From: Planctomycetes bacterium UBA7888
GTDB taxonomy: Bacteria; Planctomycetota; UBA1135
Direction: 5' to 3'
Length of the DNA stretch: 64,000 bases
NCBI GenBank assembly: GCA_002500505.1
Contig: DLRM01000011.1
Span: forward strand, 18,370-82,369
Of this stretch, positions 43,027-50,713 are shown piece after piece; the stretch's first letter is position 1, and every line of letters begins with the position of its first letter. The notes beneath the pieces were generated by a model that had not been told where the DNA came from, searched no databases, and saw only the letters and a list, made by a program, of their open reading frames with translations. Both the position numbers and the translations under genes were made by a program.

Positions 43027-43242
43027 TTATTCGCCGTCCGGAGCCGCTGGAGCGGGCCAGCTGAAATCTCGATCCTTCACCGTCTTGCGACGGTCTTTGG
43101 CCGCAGCCGCAATGGCCTGATCGGTCAGGGCGCGAACCATGTCCGAAATAACAGGGGATACATTGCCGGCACAGTTCATGCCTGCTTGTTCTTTAATGTA
43201 CTTCTTAAGCTTAGAAACGACGACGAGGACTTCGCTACTCAT
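43027..43242 (-). CDS. Bacterial histone (Bd0055/HBb type)
   Basis: 71 residues forming one histone fold: helix 1 SEVLVVVSKLKKYIKEQAGM, a long central helix VSPVISDMVRALTDQAIAAA, and the conserved end AKDRRKTVKDRDF, matching the GRKTVxxRD signature of bacterial and archaeal histones. The N-terminus is nearly the same as that of Bdellovibrio Bd0055 as I recall it, a nucleoid protein that dimerises and coats DNA. The tail PAPAAPDGE is acidic. The gene is monocistronic, has a strong ribosome binding site and a strong terminator, consistent with high expression. Confidence 0.85.
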   Translation of the reverse strand: MSSEVLVVVSKLKKYIKEQAGMNCAGNVSPVISDMVRALTDQAIAAAAKDRRKTVKDRDFSWPAPAAPDGE

Positions 43243-43247
43243 GATGA

Positions 43248-43253
43248 CTCCTT
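43248..43253 (-). promoter_or_regulatory. Strong Shine-Dalgarno of the histone gene
   Basis: AAGGAG lies 5 bases before the ATG. Most genes here lack a clear site, so this one suggests high translation. Confidence 0.75.
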
Positions 43254-43374
43254 AATGATGTTGGAATGCGGACCGGATGGTCCTGGGTGAACACGGCACC
43301 GGGCCGCTCTATTCGAGTCTATCGGCCCTTGGGGGCTTCTTTTGGCCAGAAAGCCCCTAATTTGCTCCTTTTTT

Positions 43375-43396
43375 AAAAAACTAGATTCCCGAATCT
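43375..43396 (-). terminator. Probable terminator of the flavin/porin operon
   Basis: Minus-strand AGATT-CGGG-AATCT hairpin followed by AG and TTTTTT, 38 bases after the cytochrome-like gene stop. Confidence 0.5.
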
Positions 43397-43434
43397 TCAG
43401 CAAAAAATGGCCTAAGTCGATTCCAGAAAGCAAC

Positions 43435-43860
43435 TTATGGTTCTTTGTTGACTGGAACAACTTGATGGATGAGAAAACCCAAGAACCAAATAAGACCGGT
43501 TATGAGGTGGCTTATAGCCCAGAATTGGCGCCAGAACTCCTCAACAGAAACCTGCAAGAACCACCCTGAAAGAGCCGCTGGAGCGGCAAGCAGGGCCAAA
43601 AATAGGCCAGTCCGCCTTCGACTGCGATGCCCTTGACGTATCTTCCCCCAGACATGCTTTTTCCAGACTAAGCCCAAAACAAAGACCAAAAATGGGGCGC
43701 CCAGGATGTGGAGGAGTTGCATCTGCGGCTCCCAAGGGTGATGCAAAATTGAAAACTCTTCGATGGGCTCCAGAAAGTAAATCATCCAAGCCCAAACGAT
43801 TCCCGTCAGCCCTACAACGGCAACGGAAAGATGAATCCACCAGGCCTCAATTCGGCTCAT
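43435..43860 (-). CDS. Four-helix membrane protein, PepSY/cytochrome b-like redox partner
   Basis: 141 residues from ATG 43860 with about four transmembrane helices (about 7-25, 44-62, 80-100, 112-131). Histidines at HLSVAVVGL (helix 1), LLHILGAPFLVF (helix 2) and AISHLITGLIWFLGFLIHQV (helix 4) could ligate haems, as in cytochrome b-type transmembrane domains. It overlaps the flavoprotein gene by 14 bases and is the last gene of a Fur-box-preceded operon. A role passing electrons across the membrane to the flavoprotein is inferred; no family name is certain. Confidence 0.65.
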   Translation of the reverse strand: MSRIEAWWIHLSVAVVGLTGIVWAWMIYFLEPIEEFSILHHPWEPQMQLLHILGAPFLVFVLGLVWKKHVWGKIRQGHRSRRRTGLFLALLAAPAALSGWFLQVSVEEFWRQFWAISHLITGLIWFLGFLIHQVVPVNKEP

Positions 43861-44377
43861 TTCGTTCCTGAAGCACCTTCCACAGCGCCAGCGAGCGTCG
43901 CGCAGCGTTGACTGCGGCACGAGAAGACAAAGTCGCCCCTGTGATACCATCAATCCCCTTTTTCAGATGGAGATTGTCATTGAGTGGCCACCCATCAAGT
44001 CGCTGAAGCCACTTCCCCGGAGGCAAGTATTCGCGCGGCTCGGCAAAACCCAAAACCCGACTCCCCAGAATGGTTCCATCCGGAGCAATTGCAAAAAGAA
44101 GGCTCTCCCTCTTCGATCGGACACGGTGTGTATCCAAAAAGGCCCATGCGAGAACTGCCCCCTTTTTAGACATCGCCTGATAACTTCGAACTACGCCAGA
44201 TACCTTGCTTCCTGCAAATTCACAGGCTCTCTTTCGTTCAGAATTCGTCAAATAAACGGTATGAGCCGACCAAACAGCTTTCGAAACAAGCTGCTTTAGG
44301 GCCTCGTCGCGGGTGGGGAACTGAGGTCCCCCACCCGCTAAAGGAAAGGTCACAAGGACTAGGAGAAAAAATCGCAA
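43847..44377 (-). CDS. FMN-binding (flavinylated) exported protein, RnfG/NqrC-like domain
   Basis: 176 residues. An N-terminal secretion signal (FFLLVLVTFPLAGG) is followed by an FMN-binding domain; the flavinylation motif is DGITGATLSS near residue 145, whose threonine would carry covalent FMN added by ApbE. The start is TTG. It is encoded 14 bases after the porin and overlaps the membrane protein gene, fitting extracytosolic flavin electron-transfer systems described widely in bacteria. ApbE is not in the window. Confidence 0.85.
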   Translation of the reverse strand: MRFFLLVLVTFPLAGGGPQFPTRDEALKQLVSKAVWSAHTVYLTNSERKRACEFAGSKVSGVVRSYQAMSKKGAVLAWAFLDTHRVRSKRESLLFAIAPDGTILGSRVLGFAEPREYLPPGKWLQRLDGWPLNDNLHLKKGIDGITGATLSSRAAVNAARRSLALWKVLQERNEPN

Positions 44378-44391
44378 GTGAACATTCTAAC

Positions 44392-45552
44392 CTAGAAGAT
44401 GTATCCGACTGAAACTTCCAGAATGTCGGTCTCAGTGCCTTGATACTCTTCCGTAGTAGTGTTGGCCTTAAAAATGACACGGTCACTTGGCTGGTAGGCA
44501 AGTCCAAAAGTAGTTCGGTCCCTCTCCGTATCTGCGGCAGTGTCGACTAAGTAATCCAGCATTTCCTTGCGCACGAAAGGCGTTAGAGAAGTTCCGTTGC
44601 CACGATTAGCCCAGAGGTCATAACCAGCTTCTGCGTACCAGCCCTTTAAGCTGTCGGAATCGCTTGGATTAGCCAACAAATCGGCATTATTGACTTCAGC
44701 CGTAGCGTAGAGACCACGAAGGCGCAAAGGTCCACGGTCGTACTGCATATGAATGTCATAGAGAGTGGTGCCAAAGTCAGTTGTATCTGAAGTACTCTGA
44801 TTGGAATCGCCACTGTAGAAAGATCCACCAACCGTCCAACCTTGGGCTCCAGTCCAATCTAAACGGCCCGATAGAGCTAAATTCTCAGCTTTCGCTTTGT
44901 GACCGGCTTGGCGACCAGACCGCATGCCACCGCTGGGATTCAAATCGGCGGCATCAAACCCATTCATAACGTAAAGGCGCCATGAAAAATCGCCTTGCTC
45001 GCCGTAGGCGCCAACACCATTTTCATGCCAAGTCGACGGGAGAATTTTCCGCTCAACCTCTGGGCGGTTCGCAGACCAAAAGGTTGTGGGCTCATGCAGT
45101 TCATTAATCCAACCCATAGGGACCAACATATGACCCATTCGGTATCCCATGCCGCCGCCATCGTTGTAATCCAGATAAGCAAACTCAAGTTTTACTTCGT
45201 CTACATGCTCAAATTCGATTTCAGAGTTGAAAACCCAGTTGTCATCAAAACGATAACCTGCGTACAAAATCGCGCGGTAAAAATCCCAAGTATTGCCGGC
45301 ATCTTTGCCGGTGTAGAGCATTTCGCCATAACCGCCAAAGGAGATGCCAGGGGCTGCGCTGTAGACCTTGGAGGCCGCAGGACCCATTCCAAGGACGCTA
45401 CCTACAGCGCCGCCAGACTCTTGAATTCCGATATTCTCAACCTGCTCCGCAAGTAAATCGATGCGGCGAGAAAGCTCATTATTGGAAGGTTCTTGCCCTT
45501 GTAGATTAGGCGAGAAAAGCGCAAAAAGGAAGGTGAAGGGGAGTATTTTCAT
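44392..45552 (-). CDS. Outer-membrane porin-like protein, iron-regulated
   Basis: 386 residues: signal peptide (LPFTFLFALFSPNLQGQ), a short coiled-coil segment (NELSRRIDLLAEQVENIG), then alternating amphipathic strands ending ILEVSVGYIF with a C-terminal phenylalanine, as in porins of the phosphate-selective O/P and DcaP types. First gene of the operon with the FMN-binding and membrane cytochrome-like proteins. A Fur-box-like sequence lies 18 bases before its ATG, so expression probably rises when iron is scarce. The substrate is unknown. Confidence 0.8.
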   Translation of the reverse strand: MKILPFTFLFALFSPNLQGQEPSNNELSRRIDLLAEQVENIGIQESGGAVGSVLGMGPAASKVYSAAPGISFGGYGEMLYTGKDAGNTWDFYRAILYAGYRFDDNWVFNSEIEFEHVDEVKLEFAYLDYNDGGGMGYRMGHMLVPMGWINELHEPTTFWSANRPEVERKILPSTWHENGVGAYGEQGDFSWRLYVMNGFDAADLNPSGGMRSGRQAGHKAKAENLALSGRLDWTGAQGWTVGGSFYSGDSNQSTSDTTDFGTTLYDIHMQYDRGPLRLRGLYATAEVNNADLLANPSDSDSLKGWYAEAGYDLWANRGNGTSLTPFVRKEMLDYLVDTAADTERDRTTFGLAYQPSDRVIFKANTTTEEYQGTETDILEVSVGYIF

Positions 45553-45569
45553 TTCGTTATTTTATTTTT

Positions 45570-45588
45570 AATGAGACTCATTCTCATT
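45570..45588 (-). promoter_or_regulatory. Fur box upstream of the porin operon
   Basis: AATGAGACTCATTCTCATT is an inverted repeat that matches the 19-base Fur consensus in register AATGATAATCATTATCATT at 16 of 19 positions. It lies between the porin and the divergent sirtuin gene and could affect both. Confidence 0.8.
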
Positions 45589-45651
45589 GTGATGGGGTCA
45601 GGATAGCAATTTCTTGATTTCTTTCAAGCAATTCCACTATTTTTTCTTTCC

Positions 45652-46368
45652 ATGCGCCAACCCACTAGCCCTCTCCCTAAGTCCAGAATTGTGGTCCTAT
45701 CTGGCGCTGGGATGAGTGCCGAAAGCGGCTTGCAAACTTTTAGAGCCTCAGATGGGCTTTGGGAGGAGCATCGGGTCGAGGATGTAGCCACCCCCGACGC
45801 GTGGGATCGAGATCCAGAGCTGGTTCTGCGTTTTTACAACGAGCGCCGCCGTGGCGTTTTGGCCGCCGAGCCAAATGCGGGCCACCTTGCTCTCGTTAAA
45901 CTTGAAGAGAAATATGAAGTTCACATTATCACTCAAAACATAGACAACTTGCATGAGCGAGCGGGGAGCAAACAAGTCCTCCACCTCCACGGAAAAATTA
46001 TGGAATCCCGCTCGACTGCGGACGATTCCCGAGTTTATGACAACCAGGGTCAAGACATTAATTTAGGCGACACCTGTGAACTTGGGTCTCAACTCCGGCC
46101 GAATATTGTTTGGTTTGGAGAGGCCGTCCCCATGATGGATCAAGCTGTCCCCCTTGTTGCCATTGCTGATTATGTCCTAGTCGTGGGGACTTCCCTTGTA
46201 GTTTATCCGGCAGCGGGCTTAGTTCAGTTTGCACCAGAAAATGCAAAAATATTCGTTGTGGACCCAGCAAGCCCCAAAGTAAATCGCCGACAAGCGGAAC
46301 TCGTTGCTGAGAAAGCGGCTGTTGCCCTTCCACCGTTAGTCGAACGACTATTGGGAGTAGAGCTCTAG
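45652..46368 (+). CDS. NAD-dependent protein deacylase (Sir2 family), zinc-less variant
   Basis: 238 residues. NAD site GAGMSAESGLQTFR (about residue 19), TQNIDNLHERAG, catalytic histidine in VLHLHGKIMESRS, and the VVGTSLVVYPAAGL strand. The Y and R of NERRR in SIRT5-type desuccinylases are near DPELVLRFYNERR. The four zinc-ligating cysteines are largely gone: where E. coli CobB has CxxC pairs this protein has serine and aspartate, with one cysteine left in DTCELGSQLRP. This pattern also occurs in Bacteroidetes-type sirtuins. It may demodify metabolic acyl-lysines. Confidence 0.88.
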   Translation: MRQPTSPLPKSRIVVLSGAGMSAESGLQTFRASDGLWEEHRVEDVATPDAWDRDPELVLRFYNERRRGVLAAEPNAGHLALVKLEEKYEVHIITQNIDNLHERAGSKQVLHLHGKIMESRSTADDSRVYDNQGQDINLGDTCELGSQLRPNIVWFGEAVPMMDQAVPLVAIADYVLVVGTSLVVYPAAGLVQFAPENAKIFVVDPASPKVNRRQAELVAEKAAVALPPLVERLLGVEL

Positions 46369-46603
46369 GGCCTTCGGCATAACCTTTTCCAGGCGACGAA
46401 TGCGGGTGTCCTCGGAAGGATGGGAAGATAAAAACTTCGGAATCTCCGAACCTTCTTCCGCCATGCGTTGCCAAAGGGGAATCGCTTCTTGTGCTCATCC
46501 TTGGCGCCCCATATCGAGTCAGCCAAAAGTAGTCCCGTACCAAGAGCCATTGATTGACTCATGCGCTCTCCGCTGTGCCGGAGAATTACGTGCGAAATCT
46601 CAC
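46348..46603 (-). pseudogene. Remnant of an M48-family metalloprotease, deleted and frameshifted
   Basis: Two frames encode parts of one M48 protease. The first reads EISHVILRHSGERMSQS and continues to GAKDEHKK; it starts inside the HEXXH zinc motif because its first histidine is lost at the junction with lpxD. The other frame resumes as AIPLWQRMAEEGSEIPKFLS, then HPSEDTRIRRLEKVMP, and stops at 46348, 20 bases inside the sirtuin end. The central part with the third zinc ligand (ExxxD) is missing. No start codon or full frame remains, so it is a decayed gene. Confidence 0.7.
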
Positions 46604-47584
46604 TTATTCTCCACGGCGTCGGCGAGCAGCCGCACGCATATGTTTCATGTAATCGATGGCCGGATCTCCTGCGACCTTAGAGCCAGGAGCGATGTCTGAG
46701 AACACTTTCGCCCCGCCGCCAACTTGGGCTCCGGCTCCAATAGTGATGTGGCCACCGGCGCCCGCCTGTCCCCCCATCACAGCCCCATCTTCCAAAATAG
46801 AACTTCCTGCCAAGCCTGCCTGACCGCAAAGAATGACAAAGTCCCCCAACTGACAGTTGTGTCCGACTTGCACCAAATTGTCAATGATGCAACCACGGCC
46901 AATTTGCGTCACGCCGAAGGTGGCACGATCAATTGCACAATTTGCGCCAATCACACAGCCAGAACCAATCTCAACCGTTCCCGTTTGAGGCATCGGTTCG
47001 TGAGCTTCACCCGACCAAACAAACCCAAAGCCATCTACGCCGATTGTTGTTCCTGCATGGACAACGCAATCCGAACCTAATTGGACTTCACGATAAAGGG
47101 TAACCCGTTCATAAAGGTGACAGTTCTCCCCAACCTCGGAGTCCTCTCCTACGACAACTCCGGAAGAGAGGATGCTGTTTGCGCCAACCGTTGCGCCTGA
47201 ACGGACCTCACACCAAGGCCCAACTTCGGCACTTGCATGAACGAAGGCCTCTTCATGAATGAGGGCGCTTCCATGAATCCCAGGCTTTGCCGACCTTCTT
47301 GGAAAAAAGTGTTGTTGCAAAATAGCCGCAGCTAAGCTTGGATTTTTTACTCGAACACATGCACGACCTTGAACATCGGTTTCAGCATCAACAATGACCA
47401 ATCCCGCAGAGCAACTTGGAAGCTCGGCAAGTTTATCGCTAGTAAAAAAGGCCGCGTGGGATTCGCCTGCAATCTCTGCCCCCATCACTGCTGTGATTTG
47501 AATTCCGTCAGCGTTTTCGACTGCGCAATCCAGCAGGTCAGCGATTTGGTCTGCATTCAAGACGGGGGGTTCTTCCTTGCACAT
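46604..47584 (-). CDS. lpxD: UDP-3-O-acylglucosamine N-acyltransferase
   Basis: Adds the second acyl chain in lipid A synthesis. The N-terminal uridine-binding domain (about 1-95) precedes a left-handed beta-helix of hexapeptide repeats such as VGANSILSSGVVVGED, IGRGCIIDNLVQVGHN and GGQAGAGGHITIGAGAQVGG. The catalytic histidine is in VQVGHNCQLGD. The C-terminal KHMRAAARRRRGE is shorter than usual. 326 residues. It directly abuts an M48 protease remnant downstream; an LpxA/FabZ neighbour is absent. Confidence 0.93.
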   Translation of the reverse strand: MCKEEPPVLNADQIADLLDCAVENADGIQITAVMGAEIAGESHAAFFTSDKLAELPSCSAGLVIVDAETDVQGRACVRVKNPSLAAAILQQHFFPRRSAKPGIHGSALIHEEAFVHASAEVGPWCEVRSGATVGANSILSSGVVVGEDSEVGENCHLYERVTLYREVQLGSDCVVHAGTTIGVDGFGFVWSGEAHEPMPQTGTVEIGSGCVIGANCAIDRATFGVTQIGRGCIIDNLVQVGHNCQLGDFVILCGQAGLAGSSILEDGAVMGGQAGAGGHITIGAGAQVGGGAKVFSDIAPGSKVAGDPAIDYMKHMRAAARRRRGE

Positions 47585-47593
47585 AGGCTGATT

Positions 47594-48586
47594 TTAGCTC
47601 GGCCACCAGGACCAGCTTGGTTCCCAAGCCTGCACCCACCAAGCTGACAGTAGGTAAGCGAGTATTAAGGGCAAACCCAGATAGTGTGAAATCTTGGAGC
47701 GACCAAGACCACGAAAGGCCCAAATCCAGAAAAGAACCAAAGAGAGCAGCAAATTAATGGTGGCCTGCAACTGAGTATCCCCGGAAAACTGAATTCCACC
47801 TGCAACCACCGTGCTAGCGCCTCCAACAATTAATAGGTTGAAAGCATTCGATCCGAGAATATTTCCATAAACCGCTCCGGAGGATCCTTGCCGAACCGCT
47901 CGAATGCAGGTGAACAACTCCGGGGCAGAAGTCCCTACAGCAGCAATGAGGAAACCAGCGAAACCATCCTCCCATCCAAGTTTTTTTCCAAGTCCAAGGG
48001 CCCCCTCTAAAAACCAATTTGAAGAAACGGCCAAGAGGAGAAAGCCTCCCAATGTAAGGAGTATGGAAAGAGTCAATCCTTTCTCCGAATCCGCAGGCTT
48101 CATTCCTGAATCACCACTCTTGAGCGCGCAACGTAAAACCCATCCATAGGCCATCAAGAGTGCAATGCCTGCAAAGATGGGCAGGCTCAGAGATTTTGTT
48201 TCCGACCCGCCGCCAAAGTGGAACATGTTGAATCCCGAGAGGAAAACCAGCGAGGAAGCCCACACCATGGTTCGCGTTCCAGGGGTTCGATGGTTTGGAA
48301 GAGGCAGACCAGCCTTTTTGCTAAACAACAAGGCCGCCCCCAAAACTATCCCAGTATTAAAGGCATTAGAGCCAAAAACATTCCCCAAAGAAGTGAGAGG
48401 GTGCTCCGTTGCGGCAGCGACACTAACGAAAAGCTCGGGAAGAGATGTCCCAAGGGCGAGCAGGAGCAAACCTGCCAACCAATCAGGCCAACCCCAGCGA
48501 CGCGCCAAGGCCATAGAGCCGCGAACTGCGAACTCGGAGCCCAATAAGAGTCCGCCTAACCCAATTGCTAGATTTAGAAGTGCCAC
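47594..48586 (-). CDS. Calcium/sodium antiporter (CaCA family)
   Basis: 330 residues, about ten helices arranged as two inverted repeats, each with an alpha-repeat: LGTSLPELFVSVAAA with GNVFGSNAFNTGIVLG, and VGTSAPELFTCIRAV with GNILGSNAFNLLIVGG. The E and N residues of these GTSxPE and GNxxGSN motifs bind the ions. It probably exports Ca2+ in exchange for Na+ across the inner membrane. It is followed 9 bases later by lpxD and may be co-transcribed with it. Confidence 0.95.
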   Translation of the reverse strand: MALLNLAIGLGGLLLGSEFAVRGSMALARRWGWPDWLAGLLLLALGTSLPELFVSVAAATEHPLTSLGNVFGSNAFNTGIVLGAALLFSKKAGLPLPNHRTPGTRTMVWASSLVFLSGFNMFHFGGGSETKSLSLPIFAGIALLMAYGWVLRCALKSGDSGMKPADSEKGLTLSILLTLGGFLLLAVSSNWFLEGALGLGKKLGWEDGFAGFLIAAVGTSAPELFTCIRAVRQGSSGAVYGNILGSNAFNLLIVGGASTVVAGGIQFSGDTQLQATINLLLSLVLFWIWAFRGLGRSKISHYLGLPLILAYLLSAWWVQAWEPSWSWWPS

Positions 48587-48638
48587 AGGTACTCCTAGTA
48601 TAGGCGTCGTGAGTTCTCCCCCATCCTCTCCACAAACA

Positions 48639-49361
48639 ATGGATGAGCGCCCCTTAATTGGATTGAGCGTTGAAGTCCTTGACGCCCCCCATTACGAAGG
48701 CAGGCGACGCTATCAACTCTTTTCAGATTATGCCGGTTGCCTGAGAAAAGCTGGCGCCATTCCCATCTTGATTCCTGGCGACACCCCACCTTCGGACCTC
48801 GACTCCATCTTAGATTGCCTGGATGGGCTTTTGATGACCGGGGGCGACGATGTGGATTTGCGTCCTTTGGGCGGCCCTCCGCCGGAAGACACATGCCGAC
48901 CCATTCCCATTGAACAGCAAGAGCTCAATCTGCATCTGGTTGCTCATGCGAAAGCAAGAGACATGCCAACCTTGGGAATTTGCCTTGGCATGCAAGTAAT
49001 TGGCTTGGCAAACCAATCCTCCTACATTCAGCACTTAGATTCCGCTGAGGAGCACACCAAGGGAATTGAGCATCAGGTTGTGGCGAAAGAAGGCTCTCGC
49101 CTCGCCAAGATATTAGGACTCCAACCAATTACGGTTGCCTCCTTCCATCACCAGGCCTTAAAGGAAACTGGTCAAGGGCTTTGCCCAGCGGCCTATTCTG
49201 AAGACGGACTATTAGAAGCCATTGAAGATTCTGAAATGACTTTTCATATTGGAGTTCAATGGCATCCGGAGCGCTTGCCGGATTCTGAGCCAAGTCTTGC
49301 TCTCTTTTCTAGTTTCGTGGCTGCGGCGCAAGCCTACGGTAGAGAAGAGCCCAACTCATGA
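48639..49361 (+). CDS. Class I glutamine amidotransferase / gamma-glutamyl hydrolase-like (peptidase C26, PuuD-like)
   Basis: 240 residues. The nucleophile cysteine lies in LGICLGMQVIG (about residue 113), and the His-Glu pair in QWHPERLPDS near the end. The N-terminus RPLIGLSVEVLDA and LDGLLMTGGDDVDL match PuuD/YvdE-type gamma-Glu-GABA hydrolases. ATG 48639 is the first sensible start; a longer open frame overlaps the divergent antiporter gene. Its stop overlaps the start of the next gene by 4 bases. The natural substrate is unknown. Confidence 0.88.
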   Translation: MDERPLIGLSVEVLDAPHYEGRRRYQLFSDYAGCLRKAGAIPILIPGDTPPSDLDSILDCLDGLLMTGGDDVDLRPLGGPPPEDTCRPIPIEQQELNLHLVAHAKARDMPTLGICLGMQVIGLANQSSYIQHLDSAEEHTKGIEHQVVAKEGSRLAKILGLQPITVASFHHQALKETGQGLCPAAYSEDGLLEAIEDSEMTFHIGVQWHPERLPDSEPSLALFSSFVAAAQAYGREEPNS

Positions 49362-50713
49362 CTCCCACTGACAACCGAAAGGCCCAGATTCGCGACCTCC
49401 AGCGACTACAACGCCGAGATCGGCGTCGATTGATCTTCATGGGCGTTTTGCTCGCTGGCGTACTTCTTGTTTACTCGCAGGTTTCGAATGTCGCCAATTC
49501 CGAGGATCCGGGAACCATGGGAGAGCCTATTCCGGAAAGCGTGATTAGCCTTCCACCCATTGACTTTCAGCTACTTGACAAGGTCAAAGATGCGGAAAAG
49601 GAAGACAGGATCCTCCTTGAACCTACCCCTTTCAGCCATTTAGCCAAAATGGCAAAGGCTCTTCAGCCGGGACACCTTCGGGCTTTGATGGAGCCCAGCT
49701 TTCCCTTTTCAGAACTTTCCAAAAACTCAAACTCCTTGCGGGGGAAGCCCTTCCGGCTCCGAGGCGAGGTCCAAGAAATCGAAAGACTAACGCGTTCCAT
49801 CGGAAACCCGACCGAAATTTGGTACTGGGTTAAAACAGACAATGGGGATTCCTTTCACTTTGTAACCTTCACAGAGCCCGAAGAACTTTTTGGTTCCGAA
49901 AACTTTATTCTTGCAGATGGCTTTTTCTTAAAGGTTTATGCAAAAAACATAAATGGCACTCGAATTTCCGCACCGCTTTTCATTGGTCGAGAAATTGTTC
50001 CTTCCGTTCGAAAGTCTGGCCCAGTCCAAGAAATTGATTTCACCTTATTGGCTCGAGTCCGAGATCAAAGACTTGGAGAGGAGGGCGACCTCGACGAACT
50101 TGGACTATGGCATTTGCTTTCTCACGCTAAAGTCATTTCCACGAATACTGAGAAACGCGATTCAATTTTCCTTCCTGCCCCGGAACTAGATTACGAACTG
50201 CTTGGGAAAATGTCCTCCGAACCCGAGCTTTACCGGGGCTTAGCTTTCCAAATCCCTGGACGCGTTCCGGACACTAGCCGCTTCCGAAACTCCTCCTCTG
50301 CAGGAGAAAACCCATTACGCGCACAGATGCTTCGTTATGGATATTTGGGAAACCTCGCCTTTCGAGATTATCCCATTCATTTGGTTGGAGTCGACGAGAT
50401 CGATTTCGGAGGCGATTCTCCTCGATGGTATTACGGCTGGTTCCTTCAACTGAAGGGTTATGAAGACACCGACGGAAACTACCGCCGCACTCCTGTATTT
50501 ATTATTTGTGGGGACCGCATGGCTGATCGCAGTGCGCCCCCAATCATGAATGAGATGATTGCTTGGTTCCTTGGAATCGCAACTCTCGTCGCCGCACTCC
50601 TGTTTTGGTTTACGATACAAGACCGAAAAAGCACCCAGAGGGCGGCCGTTGCCAGAACTAGACGACGCCAAGAACGCCAGAAATCGGAGGAACAAAGTAA
50701 TGATTCACCCTAG
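49358..50713 (+). CDS. Unknown membrane protein with two terminal transmembrane helices
   Basis: 451 residues: a highly basic start (QRLQRRDRRR), one helix (LIFMGVLLAGVLLVYSQV), about 350 residues of periplasmic beta-rich sequence including two similar segments (GKPFRLRGEVQEIERLTRSI and GLAFQIPGRVPDTSRF), then a second helix (MIAWFLGIATLVAALLFWF) and a basic tail. The two repeated segments may be OB-like domains. It is coupled to the amidotransferase gene (4-base overlap) and overlaps aroB by 14 bases. I do not recognise the family. Confidence 0.8.
   Translation: MTPTDNRKAQIRDLQRLQRRDRRRLIFMGVLLAGVLLVYSQVSNVANSEDPGTMGEPIPESVISLPPIDFQLLDKVKDAEKEDRILLEPTPFSHLAKMAKALQPGHLRALMEPSFPFSELSKNSNSLRGKPFRLRGEVQEIERLTRSIGNPTEIWYWVKTDNGDSFHFVTFTEPEELFGSENFILADGFFLKVYAKNINGTRISAPLFIGREIVPSVRKSGPVQEIDFTLLARVRDQRLGEEGDLDELGLWHLLSHAKVISTNTEKRDSIFLPAPELDYELLGKMSSEPELYRGLAFQIPGRVPDTSRFRNSSSAGENPLRAQMLRYGYLGNLAFRDYPIHLVGVDEIDFGGDSPRWYYGWFLQLKGYEDTDGNYRRTPVFIICGDRMADRSAPPIMNEMIAWFLGIATLVAALLFWFTIQDRKSTQRAAVARTRRRQERQKSEEQSNDSP

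Noticed and set aside
48165..48638. N-terminal extension of the amidotransferase to 398 residues.
   Set aside because: The extra 158 codons are antisense to the Ca/Na antiporter gene and have no similarity to the family; ATG 48639 gives a standard-length protein.
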